Assembly (NCBI GenBank): GCA_964589725.1
Contig: CAZPUJ010000612.1
Span: forward strand, 1 to 12,249
DNA length: 12,249 nucleotides
Direction: 5' to 3'
Origin: CAYSHJ01 sp964589725
GTDB taxonomy: Bacteria; Planctomycetota; Planctomycetia; Planctomycetales; Planctomycetaceae
Shown here: positions 5,662-12,249 of the stretch, piece after piece
Position numbering within the stretch: the first letter of the stretch is position 1
Layout of the letters: the number at the start of each line of letters is the position of its first letter
Notes under the pieces: model-generated
The model's input: the letters and a program-made list of their open reading frames with translations, nothing else
Databases searched by the model: none
Told to the model about the DNA's origin: nothing
Position numbers and translations under genes: made by a program

Positions 5662-6423
5662 ATGATCCTCAACCAATTCCAACTCGATGGCCGCGTGGCG
5701 GTCGTGACCGGTGGACGCCGCGGCTTGGGACAATCCATGGCCTGGGGACTTGCCGAGGCCGGAGCGGATATCGTCTGTGTCTCAAAACACGGTCAGGCCG
5801 ACGAAACAAAACGGCTTGTCGAGTCCGCTGGCCGGCGGTTCTTCGACATCCAGGCCGATTTAGTTGATCCAGCGCAGCGGCGCGGCTTGATCGAGAAGGC
5901 GGCCGAACTGGCGGGGCGTATCGACATCCTGGTCAACAACGCCGGCGATGGCAGGCGACATCCTCCCGAAGTGTTTCCGGAAGAGGCTTGGCGGCAGCAG
6001 ATGGAACTACACGTCACCGCGATGTTCGACCTCAGCCAGCAAGCGTTTCCGCATATGGCTCCGCGTGGTCGAGGCAAAATCATCAACATCGGCAGCGTGA
6101 TGAGCTTTGAAGCCGGCTTGAACATTCCGGCTTATGCGGCCGCGAAGCACGCGATCGCCGGGCTTACCAAATCGCTGGCCGTGTCGTGGTCGAGCAAAGG
6201 GATCAATGTGAACTGCATCGCTCCCGGCTATTTCGAGACCGACATGGCCAGCCCGCTACGAACTGATCCCGTGCGTTCGTTTCAAATCAATGATCGCATC
6301 CCCGTCGGCCGTTGGGGTCGCCCCGACGAGATCGCCGGCCTGGCCGTGTTCCTCGCTTCCGACGCCAGCAGTTACATGCATGGCAGCATCGTCGTCATCG
6401 ACGGTGGCTGGTTGGCACGCTGA
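5662..6423 (+). CDS. kduD: 2-dehydro-3-deoxy-D-gluconate 5-dehydrogenase (KduD-type SDR)
   Basis: KduD interconverts 2,5-diketo-3-deoxygluconate and 2-keto-3-deoxygluconate with NAD(H) in the breakdown of pectin and related uronates. The 253-aa length equals that of well-known KduD, and the resemblance runs end to end: MIL-F-L-G start, VAVVTGGRRGLGQ, ADL, DILVNNAG, GKIINIGSV, INVNCIAPGYFETD, RIPVGRWGRPDEI and the distinctive end VIDGGWLAR. Cofactor motif TGGRRGLG is at 16-23, NNAG at 92-95, and catalytic S145, Y158 and K162 are present. The asparagine of the extended SDR tetrad appears to be replaced by H117 (MELHVTAMF where relatives have an N-rich LN motif). The start has no clear Shine-Dalgarno. 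A related SDR with different sugar specificity, such as a gluconate 5-dehydrogenase, is the alternative. Confidence 0.82.
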   Translation: MILNQFQLDGRVAVVTGGRRGLGQSMAWGLAEAGADIVCVSKHGQADETKRLVESAGRRFFDIQADLVDPAQRRGLIEKAAELAGRIDILVNNAGDGRRHPPEVFPEEAWRQQMELHVTAMFDLSQQAFPHMAPRGRGKIINIGSVMSFEAGLNIPAYAAAKHAIAGLTKSLAVSWSSKGINVNCIAPGYFETDMASPLRTDPVRSFQINDRIPVGRWGRPDEIAGLAVFLASDASSYMHGSIVVIDGGWLAR

Positions 6424-6512
6424 TGGCTTCGCGAAACGCGCAGCATGCGGCGCATCGCGACAGTCGTTCCTTTTAGACATCCGGTCATCCGGTCCCTCGC
6501 AGCGGCGAGTCG

Positions 6513-6542
6513 TTGCCGATCGTGCGCGGGCGGACCTACAAT
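6513..6542 (+). promoter_or_regulatory. Sigma70-type promoter for the winged-helix/ATPase/nuclease-translocase operon
   Basis: TTGCCG (6513-6518) and TACAAT (6537-6542) are separated by 18 nt; the -10 box is one base off consensus. Transcription would start near 6550, about 35 nt before the ATG at 6585. Just upstream are an exact tandem repeat catccggt x2 (6478-6493) and a 5-bp hairpin ctcgc/gcgag (6496-6509), either of which could be a regulator site. Confidence 0.5.
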
Positions 6543-6584
6543 CGCGACTCCCAAAATAGCGTCGCGCTCACCGCAAAGGGAATC

Positions 6585-7496
6585 ATGGCCAAGAAAACCA
6601 CCGCCTCACTGCCGCTGTCGGATGAGGCGCGCGAGGTCTTGCTCAAGTTGATTCATCAGAGCGAGCAGCCGCAAACGGCGAATCAACTCGCCGCGCAACT
6701 GATCGGGCCGTTCAAGGTGAGTGCCAACCAATTGATTCCAATTCTGGACGATTTTGTCGCATCCGGCACTCTGTTTACGTTTCCCCCATATCGAAGGCAG
6801 ACGCCGTATTGGGATCGCGGTCTCGTCGAATTCGGCCGCGTCCTGATTGTGCAGATTCTCGACAAGAAGGGACCGCTTTCGAGGGCCGATCTTAAGAAGG
6901 CGGCCAAGGGACTTAGCGAGAAGCCGTTTCAGCAGGCGTTCGAGAGTTTGATTGCCTCGCGCGACGTACTCGAACATCCCCCGTTGCCGAAGGCGCGAAC
7001 CGCTAAGTTTGGACGGAAGCCCCCCGCCCCCGACGAATACTTGAAAGACGTGGGCCTCCAATTGACGAAGATCGTAGCGCAATTGGGGGCCGCCGGAGTG
7101 ACGCCGGTCGAACTGGCTAAGGCCGCGCGCGGGCTCTTTGAACAGTCGGGGCTGTCGCTCGTGTTCGCTGACCGCGCAGCGACGAACGGCGGACTCGCAG
7201 ACTCGCCTGCAACGCCCCCGGCGGATGCGCTGGGACTGTTGAGCCTGATGCGGGAGATCGAACCGGGGGCGGAGCGTGGCGCATTAGTCCCCGCACGCGA
7301 TCTGCGTCGTGCCGCGAGGCTCGACAAACCGCACTTCGATCGCGCGGTGCTCGACCTCGCGCGGCAAGGCCGGTTGATGTTGCATCGACACGACTACGCC
7401 AGCGGACTGAGTGCGGCCGAGCGAGACGAACTCGTGACCGATGGCGCGGGGACGTTCTACGTGGGGATGGCGTTGCGCCGCGCGGAACAAGAGTGA
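6585..7496 (+). CDS. Winged-helix-repeat protein, first gene of a three-gene DNA-processing unit
   Basis: I do not recognise a named family. The 303-aa protein appears to be made of several helical, winged-helix-like units: residues about 12-80 (AREVLLKLIHQ, TANQLAAQL, ILDDFVASGTLF), 85-133 (RVLIVQILDKKGPLSRADLKKA, FESLIASRDVLE) and 232-295 (ALVPARDLRRAARLDKPHFDRAVLDLAR, RLMLHRHD). A less clear unit lies at 155-190, followed by a low-complexity linker at about 195-215. This suggests a DNA-binding or adaptor role. No catalytic motif, signal peptide or membrane segment is seen. The ATG at 6585 follows aaaggg; a TTG at 6513 in the same frame would overlap the -35 box and is rejected. The ATPase gene starts 17 bp downstream, so the products are probably made together. 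The most likely role is target recognition or loading for the downstream ATPase and nuclease-translocase (inference). Confidence 0.7.
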   Translation: MAKKTTASLPLSDEAREVLLKLIHQSEQPQTANQLAAQLIGPFKVSANQLIPILDDFVASGTLFTFPPYRRQTPYWDRGLVEFGRVLIVQILDKKGPLSRADLKKAAKGLSEKPFQQAFESLIASRDVLEHPPLPKARTAKFGRKPPAPDEYLKDVGLQLTKIVAQLGAAGVTPVELAKAARGLFEQSGLSLVFADRAATNGGLADSPATPPADALGLLSLMREIEPGAERGALVPARDLRRAARLDKPHFDRAVLDLARQGRLMLHRHDYASGLSAAERDELVTDGAGTFYVGMALRRAEQE

Positions 7497-7500
7497 CGTT

Positions 7501-7505
7501 GGAGG
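7501..7505 (+). promoter_or_regulatory. Shine-Dalgarno GGAGG of the ATPase gene
   Basis: GGAGG ends 8 nt before the ATG at 7514. A GTG at 7493 overlaps the previous stop as GTGA and would add 7 residues, but it lacks its own site. The strong site favours 7514, where the protein begins MNPFRETIV, an opening like that of Orc/AAA-type ATPases. Confidence 0.65.
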
Positions 7506-7513
7506 AATTGAGC

Positions 7514-9454
7514 ATGAATCCGTTTCGCGAGACCATCGTCTCGGATCCGTGGCGGGCGCCCGGTGCGGATGTCCCCGAGATCCACGCCGACGTGTTCGAC
7601 GAATGCCTGCGCGGAATCGGACATGTGCGCCGCGCGGGTCGTTCAGCGGCGCTGCTGATTCACGGTGGCGCGGGGAGCGGCAAGACACACCTGCTGAGCC
7701 GGCTGCGCAACCGGCTGACGCTCCAAATGCCGACCGATACCAATCGTGACGAATGCCTCTTCGTGTGGGTCCGGCTGCAAGCCAGCCCGCGCATGATCTG
7801 GCGGCATGTGCGGCGTACGCTCGTTGAAGACTGGTTCCGTCCCGTGCGCGGCCAGCGCACGCAGTTCGAACGTGTTCTGTTTCGTCGTCTGGCCGAAGTG
7901 CGCGTCGCCGAGGGAGACCTCGAACGGTGGTACGAATACATGCTCGATACGGATCGCCCTGGTCTCGATGAGTTGCTAGACCGCGTGGCCGACAGCCTCG
8001 ATCTCGACCGCAACACGACGATTGCGTTCAAGCATCTGGCATTCGGTCAGCATCGGCGCGACTTGCGGGCCTGGCTGGCTGGCGACTCGCTCCCCGAAGC
8101 GGCTCTCGCGAGACTGGACCTCTCGCAGGATGAGGGGACTGACGAAGAGCGCGAGCATCAGGCGAGACAGGTCGTGGTCATGCTCTGCCGGCTGGCGGGA
8201 AATGATCTGCCGATTCTGCTGAGTCTGGACCAAGTTGAAGCGCTGCAGACGTCGGCCGGGGATCGCGAGGGGCTGTTCGCGTTCGGCCAACTGGTGAGCA
8301 CACTGCACGACGAAACGTCGAACGTGTTACTCGTCTCGTGCGTCCAGTCGGCATTCGCCACCGAGTTGAAGGAACATGCACGGTTAGCCGACTACGACCG
8401 GATGACGTCGCTCGGCGCACGATCGCTCGCACCGTTGACGCTGTCTCAGGCCAAGCACTTGATTGCCGCTCGGTTAACGGTGGCCGATCCGTCGGCAATG
8501 AGACCGAACGTGGCGGGAGCGTGCTGGCCACTCGATGAAGAAGAGTTGCCCCGCCTTGTCGCACCGGGCGATCTCACGCCGCGCCGATTGCTCGCGCACT
8601 GCGCCGAGCGATTCGACACGCTCGCCGCGCGGCCGCTGTCGGTCATGTCCCCGGCGGTCAGATCCATTGACACGTTTCTCGATGAGGAATGGCCGTCGCG
8701 CGTCGAACAGTCGATTGCGGCGAATCAGCCCGAGCGGACGGAAGACATCGTGCGACATGGACTGCCGCTGTTACTGAACCTGATCTCGCCACAGTGGAAG
8801 CTGGTGCGAGACGAACAAATGCCAGACGTGGCCTTGGTCTTTGACAAATCTTCGCGGCGGACCGGCGTGACGATTTGCACGCAACGAAACATGACCAGCT
8901 TGGCGGCAAAATTGAGGCGGCTCAAGAGTCAGTTCGCGCCGCAACGTTTGGCACGGCTGGTCATCATTCGTGACAGTCGCGTCCCAATTTCCAAGGGGGC
9001 TAAGGTCGCCAGGCAGTCGCTTGATGAACTCGAACGTCAGGGCGCGGTCATCGCGCATCCAACGACTGAGGTGTTGGCCACACTCGACGCGCTGCGCGGC
9101 CTGCTGTCCGACTCGAAGTCGGGCGACTTGGCTCACGACGGCGAAGCAGTCGGGCCCCGCACGGTCGAAGACTGGTTGAAGACGCATCTGTCTGACAGCC
9201 TGCGAAGTTTTGCGGATGAACTCGTGGGCGTCGACTCGCCAACGGTCGACCCGCTAGCGGCCGGGTGGCTCGATTTGGAAAAATTGACGGCACTGCTTGC
9301 CGACCGGCCGATACTCTCCCTCGACGAGGTGGCGTCTTTGCTCGGGCGTCCCAACGCCGCTGTGACCGCGACGATTCAACGGCATCCCGATCACATCGGC
9401 CTGCTGAATGGACCACCGGCCGTGGTATTTCGAGTGACCCAAAATGCCGAATGA
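7514..9454 (+). CDS. Orc/AAA-like P-loop ATPase with extra C-terminal domains
   Basis: This 646-aa protein has a Walker A GGAGSGKT (51-58). The Walker B-like strand is LPILLSLDQVEAL, with D239 and E242 (DQ-type rather than DE). A sensor-1-like strand VLLVSCVQS (271-279), a lid-type LAPLTLSQAKHLIAARL (305-321) and a sensor-2-like TPRRLL (355-360) follow. This order resembles Orc1/Cdc6-like and STAND-type ATPases that load or switch other proteins on DNA. After about residue 400 comes an alpha/beta region (DVALVFDKS, GVTICTQ, RLARLVIIRDSRVPIS, then a long helix) that I cannot place. It is followed by an acidic helix-rich part and a winged-helix-like end (LSLDEVASLLGRPNAAVTATIQRHPDHI). It lies 17 bp after the winged-helix gene and 48 bp before the nuclease-translocase gene. 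Likely a loader or sensor for the translocase (inference). Confidence 0.78.
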   Translation: MNPFRETIVSDPWRAPGADVPEIHADVFDECLRGIGHVRRAGRSAALLIHGGAGSGKTHLLSRLRNRLTLQMPTDTNRDECLFVWVRLQASPRMIWRHVRRTLVEDWFRPVRGQRTQFERVLFRRLAEVRVAEGDLERWYEYMLDTDRPGLDELLDRVADSLDLDRNTTIAFKHLAFGQHRRDLRAWLAGDSLPEAALARLDLSQDEGTDEEREHQARQVVVMLCRLAGNDLPILLSLDQVEALQTSAGDREGLFAFGQLVSTLHDETSNVLLVSCVQSAFATELKEHARLADYDRMTSLGARSLAPLTLSQAKHLIAARLTVADPSAMRPNVAGACWPLDEEELPRLVAPGDLTPRRLLAHCAERFDTLAARPLSVMSPAVRSIDTFLDEEWPSRVEQSIAANQPERTEDIVRHGLPLLLNLISPQWKLVRDEQMPDVALVFDKSSRRTGVTICTQRNMTSLAAKLRRLKSQFAPQRLARLVIIRDSRVPISKGAKVARQSLDELERQGAVIAHPTTEVLATLDALRGLLSDSKSGDLAHDGEAVGPRTVEDWLKTHLSDSLRSFADELVGVDSPTVDPLAAGWLDLEKLTALLADRPILSLDEVASLLGRPNAAVTATIQRHPDHIGLLNGPPAVVFRVTQNAE

Positions 9455-9481
9455 GGGGACGCGCCGAGAGCGTGCGTCCCC
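9455..9481 (+). other. Intercistronic hairpin directly after the ATPase stop codon
   Basis: Bases 9455-9464 pair with 9472-9481 in a 10-bp stem (one G-T wobble) with a 7-nt loop. It starts at the base after the TGA and ends 8 nt before the GGAG (9490-9493) that serves the next gene. There is no T-run, so it is not an intrinsic terminator. It could protect or cut the mRNA and so set the ratio of ATPase to nuclease-translocase. Confidence 0.6.
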
Positions 9482-9502
9482 CGACCACCGGAGACGATTC
9501 TC

Positions 9503-11416
9503 ATGCCCGTGACGATCACTGTCAGCGACGTTCGCAGGGCGCTGTATCAAGCGGTGGGCGGTGCCAGTGCCGCCGGAGACGGTGCGTCTTCGACGGCCTT
9601 GCTGGGACAGTGGTTTCACGAAGCGCTGGGGCGGCTGGTGGGAGACGATCCGCGCACGAACGCGCGCGCCGCTCTGGCCGACGTCGAACCGGATCTCGCT
9701 GTCTGGAAGCGAGTGCTGCGGGAGCGAGCCTACACCGGCAGCGTGGGACCGCAACTGACGCGGTGCCGTGCTGGGTTGCATGAAGTCGCACCGCAGGTGC
9801 TTTCGTTTTGGCAAGCCCTGCAGGCGGCCTGCGATTGGCTGGCCGATCTCAGTTGGAGCGTGAAGGCCGAGCGAACATCGCCGCACGGGACGCAGAGTCC
9901 GCCGTGGCAGACGCTGGCCGAATGCTTCGCGACCGAAGAACGGCTGACGTGCGAGCTGCGCGAGCCGGGTTGGTCCGACAGCGTGTCCCTGGTTGGAGTG
10001 GCCGACGCCGTGCTCAGGCTCGTGCCCACAGGCCGCTGGTGCGCGATCGAGTTCAAACTCGGTCAGACTTCGCCCGAAGCCGATCTCGGCCAAGCCTGTC
10101 TCTATCACTTGATGTTGTCGGCGCAGGAGGAAGTCTCCGGCGCGGGGACACTCGCTCTGATCAGTTTTCGTCCCGAGCGCCACGAGCAATTGTTTGCCGC
10201 CGACACACTCGCCTCGACTCGGCAGCGGTTGATCGAACTCATCGGCCAATTGGCGGGAGTTGCGTCGGTAGGACGGGCACTCTTGCCCGTCGAATGCCAG
10301 ACGACGGGCAAGAGTGCCCGTCCTACGAACTTCGTCCCGGAACGCCCCTCGGCCGAGCATCTGGAACTGGGTCGCCGGCTGATCGAGACGTTCGCGGAGT
10401 ACAGCGTGGTCGTTTCACTCGAAGGAGAGCCGATTGTCGGGCCGACCTTCTTGCGGTTTCCGCTCGCGCTCGGACGCGGCGTGAAGGTCGCGGCCGTCGA
10501 GAATCGAGCGGCCGAACTGCAAGTGCGGCTCGGGCTGAACGCCGCGCCATTCATCAAGCTCGATGGTGGACGACTGGTCATAGACGTGCAGCGGCCGGAT
10601 CGGCAGATCGTGTTGTTTGAGCAGGTTCGTTCGCAGTTGCCGATCCCCGATTCAAAGCGGGGCAATTCGCGCGTGCCCATCGGAGTCGATCTGAGCGGCC
10701 AACTGCACTTCGCCGACTTCTCGAAAACCGAGCATGCTCATCTGCTCGTGGCCGGCACGACGGGCAGTGGCAAGAGTGAATGGCTGCGGCTGGCCGTCGC
10801 CGGACTGATCCTCACCAACACGTCCGACACGCTGCGTCTGCTGATCATCGACCCGAAGCGCAACGCCTTTCATTCGCTGCGTGAGTCTCCCTATTTGTGG
10901 CGGCCGATCGTGTTTCCGGACGAACAGCCTGCAAGCGACGTGCTGCGCGAACTGGCAAACGAGATGGATCGCCGCTATCGAATGCTCGAAGGGGCCGACT
11001 CGCACGCGGAACTGGCGGCTCGGTCGCAGATGCCACTGCCGCGCATCGTCTGTGTCTGCGACGAATACTTCGACCTCATCAGCCGCAGCCGCGCCGAACG
11101 AGTGCGCATCGAAGAGCAGGTCTCTCGGCTGGGAGCCAAGGCGCGGGCGGCCGGCATCCATCTGGTGCTGGCCACGCAGCAACCCAGCCGCCAGACAATC
11201 AAGGGACCTCTGGACTCAAACATCCCTGCGCGAGTTGGTTTGAGAATGCAGAAGTCACTCGAATCGCAGATGCTCCTCAACGAAGCGGGAGCCGAAAAGC
11301 TGCTGGGGCACGGCGACCTGCTGTTCAAGGACATCGGTCCGCCGCGACGGTTACAGGCTCCGCTACTGTCGGCCGACGAACGAGACGCGATCTTTCAGAG
11401 GAAGTCGCCGATGTAG
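9503..11416 (+). CDS. PD-(D/E)XK (RecB/Cas4-like) nuclease fused to an FtsK/SpoIIIE DNA translocase
   Basis: This 637-aa protein has two recognisable halves. Residues 1 to about 205 form a RecB/Cas4-type nuclease: H39 in WFHEAL, D168 in VGVADAV, E183-x-K185 in AIEFKLG, and the trailing QxxxY motif Q197-Y201 (GQACLYHLM). All the expected metal-binding and support residues are present. Residues about 285-375 resemble the FtsK alpha domain (EGEPIVGPTFLRF, GRGVKVAAVENRAAELQVRLGL). The motor follows with Walker A GTTGSGKS (418-425), IIDPKR (448-453), Walker B VCVCDEY (D520, E521), LATQQPS (556-562) and the end motif GAEKLLGHGDLLF. The FtsK membrane region and the KOPS-reading gamma domain are absent, so it is soluble and not the cell-division FtsK. 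A 59-bp palindrome encodes the linker at residues 256-275. The start follows GGAG at 9490-9493. It probably pumps DNA and cuts it; the related HerA-NurA pair does this with separate proteins. Confidence 0.88.
   Translation: MPVTITVSDVRRALYQAVGGASAAGDGASSTALLGQWFHEALGRLVGDDPRTNARAALADVEPDLAVWKRVLRERAYTGSVGPQLTRCRAGLHEVAPQVLSFWQALQAACDWLADLSWSVKAERTSPHGTQSPPWQTLAECFATEERLTCELREPGWSDSVSLVGVADAVLRLVPTGRWCAIEFKLGQTSPEADLGQACLYHLMLSAQEEVSGAGTLALISFRPERHEQLFAADTLASTRQRLIELIGQLAGVASVGRALLPVECQTTGKSARPTNFVPERPSAEHLELGRRLIETFAEYSVVVSLEGEPIVGPTFLRFPLALGRGVKVAAVENRAAELQVRLGLNAAPFIKLDGGRLVIDVQRPDRQIVLFEQVRSQLPIPDSKRGNSRVPIGVDLSGQLHFADFSKTEHAHLLVAGTTGSGKSEWLRLAVAGLILTNTSDTLRLLIIDPKRNAFHSLRESPYLWRPIVFPDEQPASDVLRELANEMDRRYRMLEGADSHAELAARSQMPLPRIVCVCDEYFDLISRSRAERVRIEEQVSRLGAKARAAGIHLVLATQQPSRQTIKGPLDSNIPARVGLRMQKSLESQMLLNEAGAEKLLGHGDLLFKDIGPPRRLQAPLLSADERDAIFQRKSPM
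10268..10326. repeat. Perfect 25-bp palindromic element within the nuclease-translocase gene
   Basis: The arms 10268-10292 and 10302-10326 are exact reverse complements over 25 bp, around a 9-nt loop. Each arm is itself a hairpin: gacgggca-ctct-tgcccgtc at 10272-10291 and gacgggca-agag-tgcccgtc at 10303-10322. This double-hairpin layout is typical of REP/BIME-like units. The element is in frame and encodes VGRALLPVECQTTGKSARPT between the nuclease and FtsK alpha domains. From memory, similar peptides recur in annotated planctomycete proteins; this was not checked. Confidence 0.85.
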
Positions 11417-11538
11417 GTTGTCCACTTCTTTGGCTTGTTGAGATCACCCCAGGTGGGGAACAACTCTTGCAATGGTACGTGGGGCTCTTTGTGGATTGAC
11501 CGACGAACCCTTTTTTCTGTGTCCTATCGGCTTTGCCA
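11417..11538 (+). other. Intergenic region before uvrB: weak hairpin and possible promoter
   Basis: There is a short hairpin (cccc 11447-11450 with gggg 11455-11458, flanked by gttg/caac at 11437-11440 and 11461-11464) that lacks a T-run. A separate T6 tract lies at 11511-11516 without a good stem before it. TTGACC at 11496-11501 could be a -35 box, but the nearest -10-like TCCTAT at 11522 is 20 nt away, so a promoter call is weak. No convincing terminator for the operon and no Shine-Dalgarno for uvrB is visible. Confidence 0.35.
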
Positions 11539-12249
11539 ATGCCCAATTTTCAACTCGTCGCGCCGTTTGAACCTGCAGGTGATCAGCCGAAGGCGATTGA
11601 GGCGCTCGTGCGCGGCATCCAGGAGGGGAAGCGGAATCAAGTGCTGTTGGGAGTGACCGGCTCCGGCAAGACGTTTACGATGGCGAATGTCATCGCGCGG
11701 ATGAATCGGCCGACGCTCGTGCTGTCGCACAATAAGACGCTGGCCGCTCAGCTTTACGCCGAGTTCAAAGAGTTCTTTCCGCACAACGCGGTGGCGTACT
11801 TCGTCAGCTATTACGACTACTACCAGCCGGAGGCGTACATTCCGGCGCGCGACATTTATATCGAGAAAGACTCGTCGATCAACGAGGAGATCGACCGGCT
11901 GCGGTTGCTGGCGACGTCCGCGTTGGTTAGTCGGCGGGACGTGATCGTGGTCGCCAGCGTCAGTTGCATTTATGGGCTCGGTTCGCCGAAGGACTATCTG
12001 GAGATGATGGTCTCGCTGCGGCCGGGCGAGTCGATCGACCGCGACGACCTGCTGCTGCGGCTGATCGACATTCAATACGACCGGAACGATTACGAACTGT
12101 CGCGCGGCAAGTTCCGCGTGCGGGGCGACGTGGTCGAAGTCTGGCCGGCATATGAAGAGATCGCCTACCGCATCGAGCTGTGGGGCGACGAGGTCGAGCG
12201 GCTGTCGCTGATCAACCCGCTCACCGGCGACGAGGCGAAGCGGCTGGAC
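11539..12249 (+). CDS. uvrB: Excinuclease ABC subunit B, N-terminal 237 codons (runs off right edge)
   Basis: UvrB is the damage-verifying helicase-like subunit of the UvrABC nucleotide excision repair complex. The fragment starts MPNFQLVAPFEPAGDQPKAI, close to the universal UvrB opening. It carries Walker A GVTGSGKT at about 39-46, motif Ia VLSHNKTLAAQLYAEFKEFF, and the damage-probing beta-hairpin with YYDYYQPEAYIP at about 91-102. IEKDSSINEEIDRLR and the SCIYGLG motif follow, then the start of the UvrA-interacting region. The frame is open to the end of the window; a full UvrB is about 670-700 aa, so roughly two thirds is missing. The start has no visible Shine-Dalgarno, but homology fixes it. 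Confidence 0.97.
   Translation, partial: MPNFQLVAPFEPAGDQPKAIEALVRGIQEGKRNQVLLGVTGSGKTFTMANVIARMNRPTLVLSHNKTLAAQLYAEFKEFFPHNAVAYFVSYYDYYQPEAYIPARDIYIEKDSSINEEIDRLRLLATSALVSRRDVIVVASVSCIYGLGSPKDYLEMMVSLRPGESIDRDDLLLRLIDIQYDRNDYELSRGKFRVRGDVVEVWPAYEEIAYRIELWGDEVERLSLINPLTGDEAKRLD

Noticed and set aside
9254..10360. Long reverse-strand open frame of 368 codons across the ATPase/nuclease-translocase junction
   Set aside because: It lies wholly antisense to two genes with clear domain motifs, shows no recognisable domain, and its length is explained by high GC and by the palindrome, which is open in several frames.
1..12249. CRISPR array, insertion sequence, integrase or rRNA/tRNA genes
   Set aside because: No regularly spaced identical repeats, no transposase or recombinase motifs, and no RNA gene signatures were seen on either strand.

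Overview
The window reads as chromosomal DNA of a planctomycete (Planctomycetota), or something close to one. The evidence is a Tat-exported Gfo/Idh/MocA oxidoreductase, a bacterial copy of the methanofuran-pathway enzyme MfnB, high GC, many starts with weak or absent Shine-Dalgarno sequences, and several large palindromic repeats, two of them inside genes. This assignment is inference from gene content; no rRNA or other taxonomic marker is present.

Left part (1-2739). A reverse-strand gene runs off the left edge; only its first 25 codons are present. Next comes a non-coding stretch with a 12-bp tandem repeat, a small hairpin and a textbook intrinsic terminator (276-309) that has no obvious forward gene to end. 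Two co-directional genes (368-1144 and 1165-2739) follow. They encode Stealth-like sugar or sugar-phosphate transferases: one single-domain protein, then one with two copies of the same domain.

Middle part (2745-6423). mfnB ends 2 bp from a reverse-strand 2Fe-2S ferredoxin, which has a good promoter of its own. Diverging from the ferredoxin is a Tat-signal Gfo/Idh/MocA oxidoreductase, followed by kduD (2-dehydro-3-deoxy-D-gluconate 5-dehydrogenase). The last two suggest sugar-acid or polysaccharide catabolism. A four-armed palindromic structure (5490-5622) fills most of the gap between them.

Right part (6513-11416). A sigma70-like promoter precedes a tight three-gene unit: a 303-aa protein with apparent repeated winged helices, a 646-aa P-loop ATPase (Orc/AAA-like, with an extra C-terminal region), and a 637-aa fusion of a RecB/Cas4-type PD-(D/E)XK nuclease to an FtsK/SpoIIIE-type DNA translocase. 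All key motifs of both halves of the fusion are visible. I do not recognise the trio as a named system. It looks like a DNA recognition, loading and pump-nuclease machine and is the best candidate here for an undescribed system, in defence, plasmid exclusion or DNA repair. The window ends inside uvrB, so a repair role cannot be excluded.

A recurring theme is palindromic DNA inserted into genes without breaking the frame. A 25-bp perfect inverted repeat encodes the linker between the nuclease and translocase domains. A different inverted repeat of about 20 bp encodes an extra loop in the Gfo/Idh/MocA protein.
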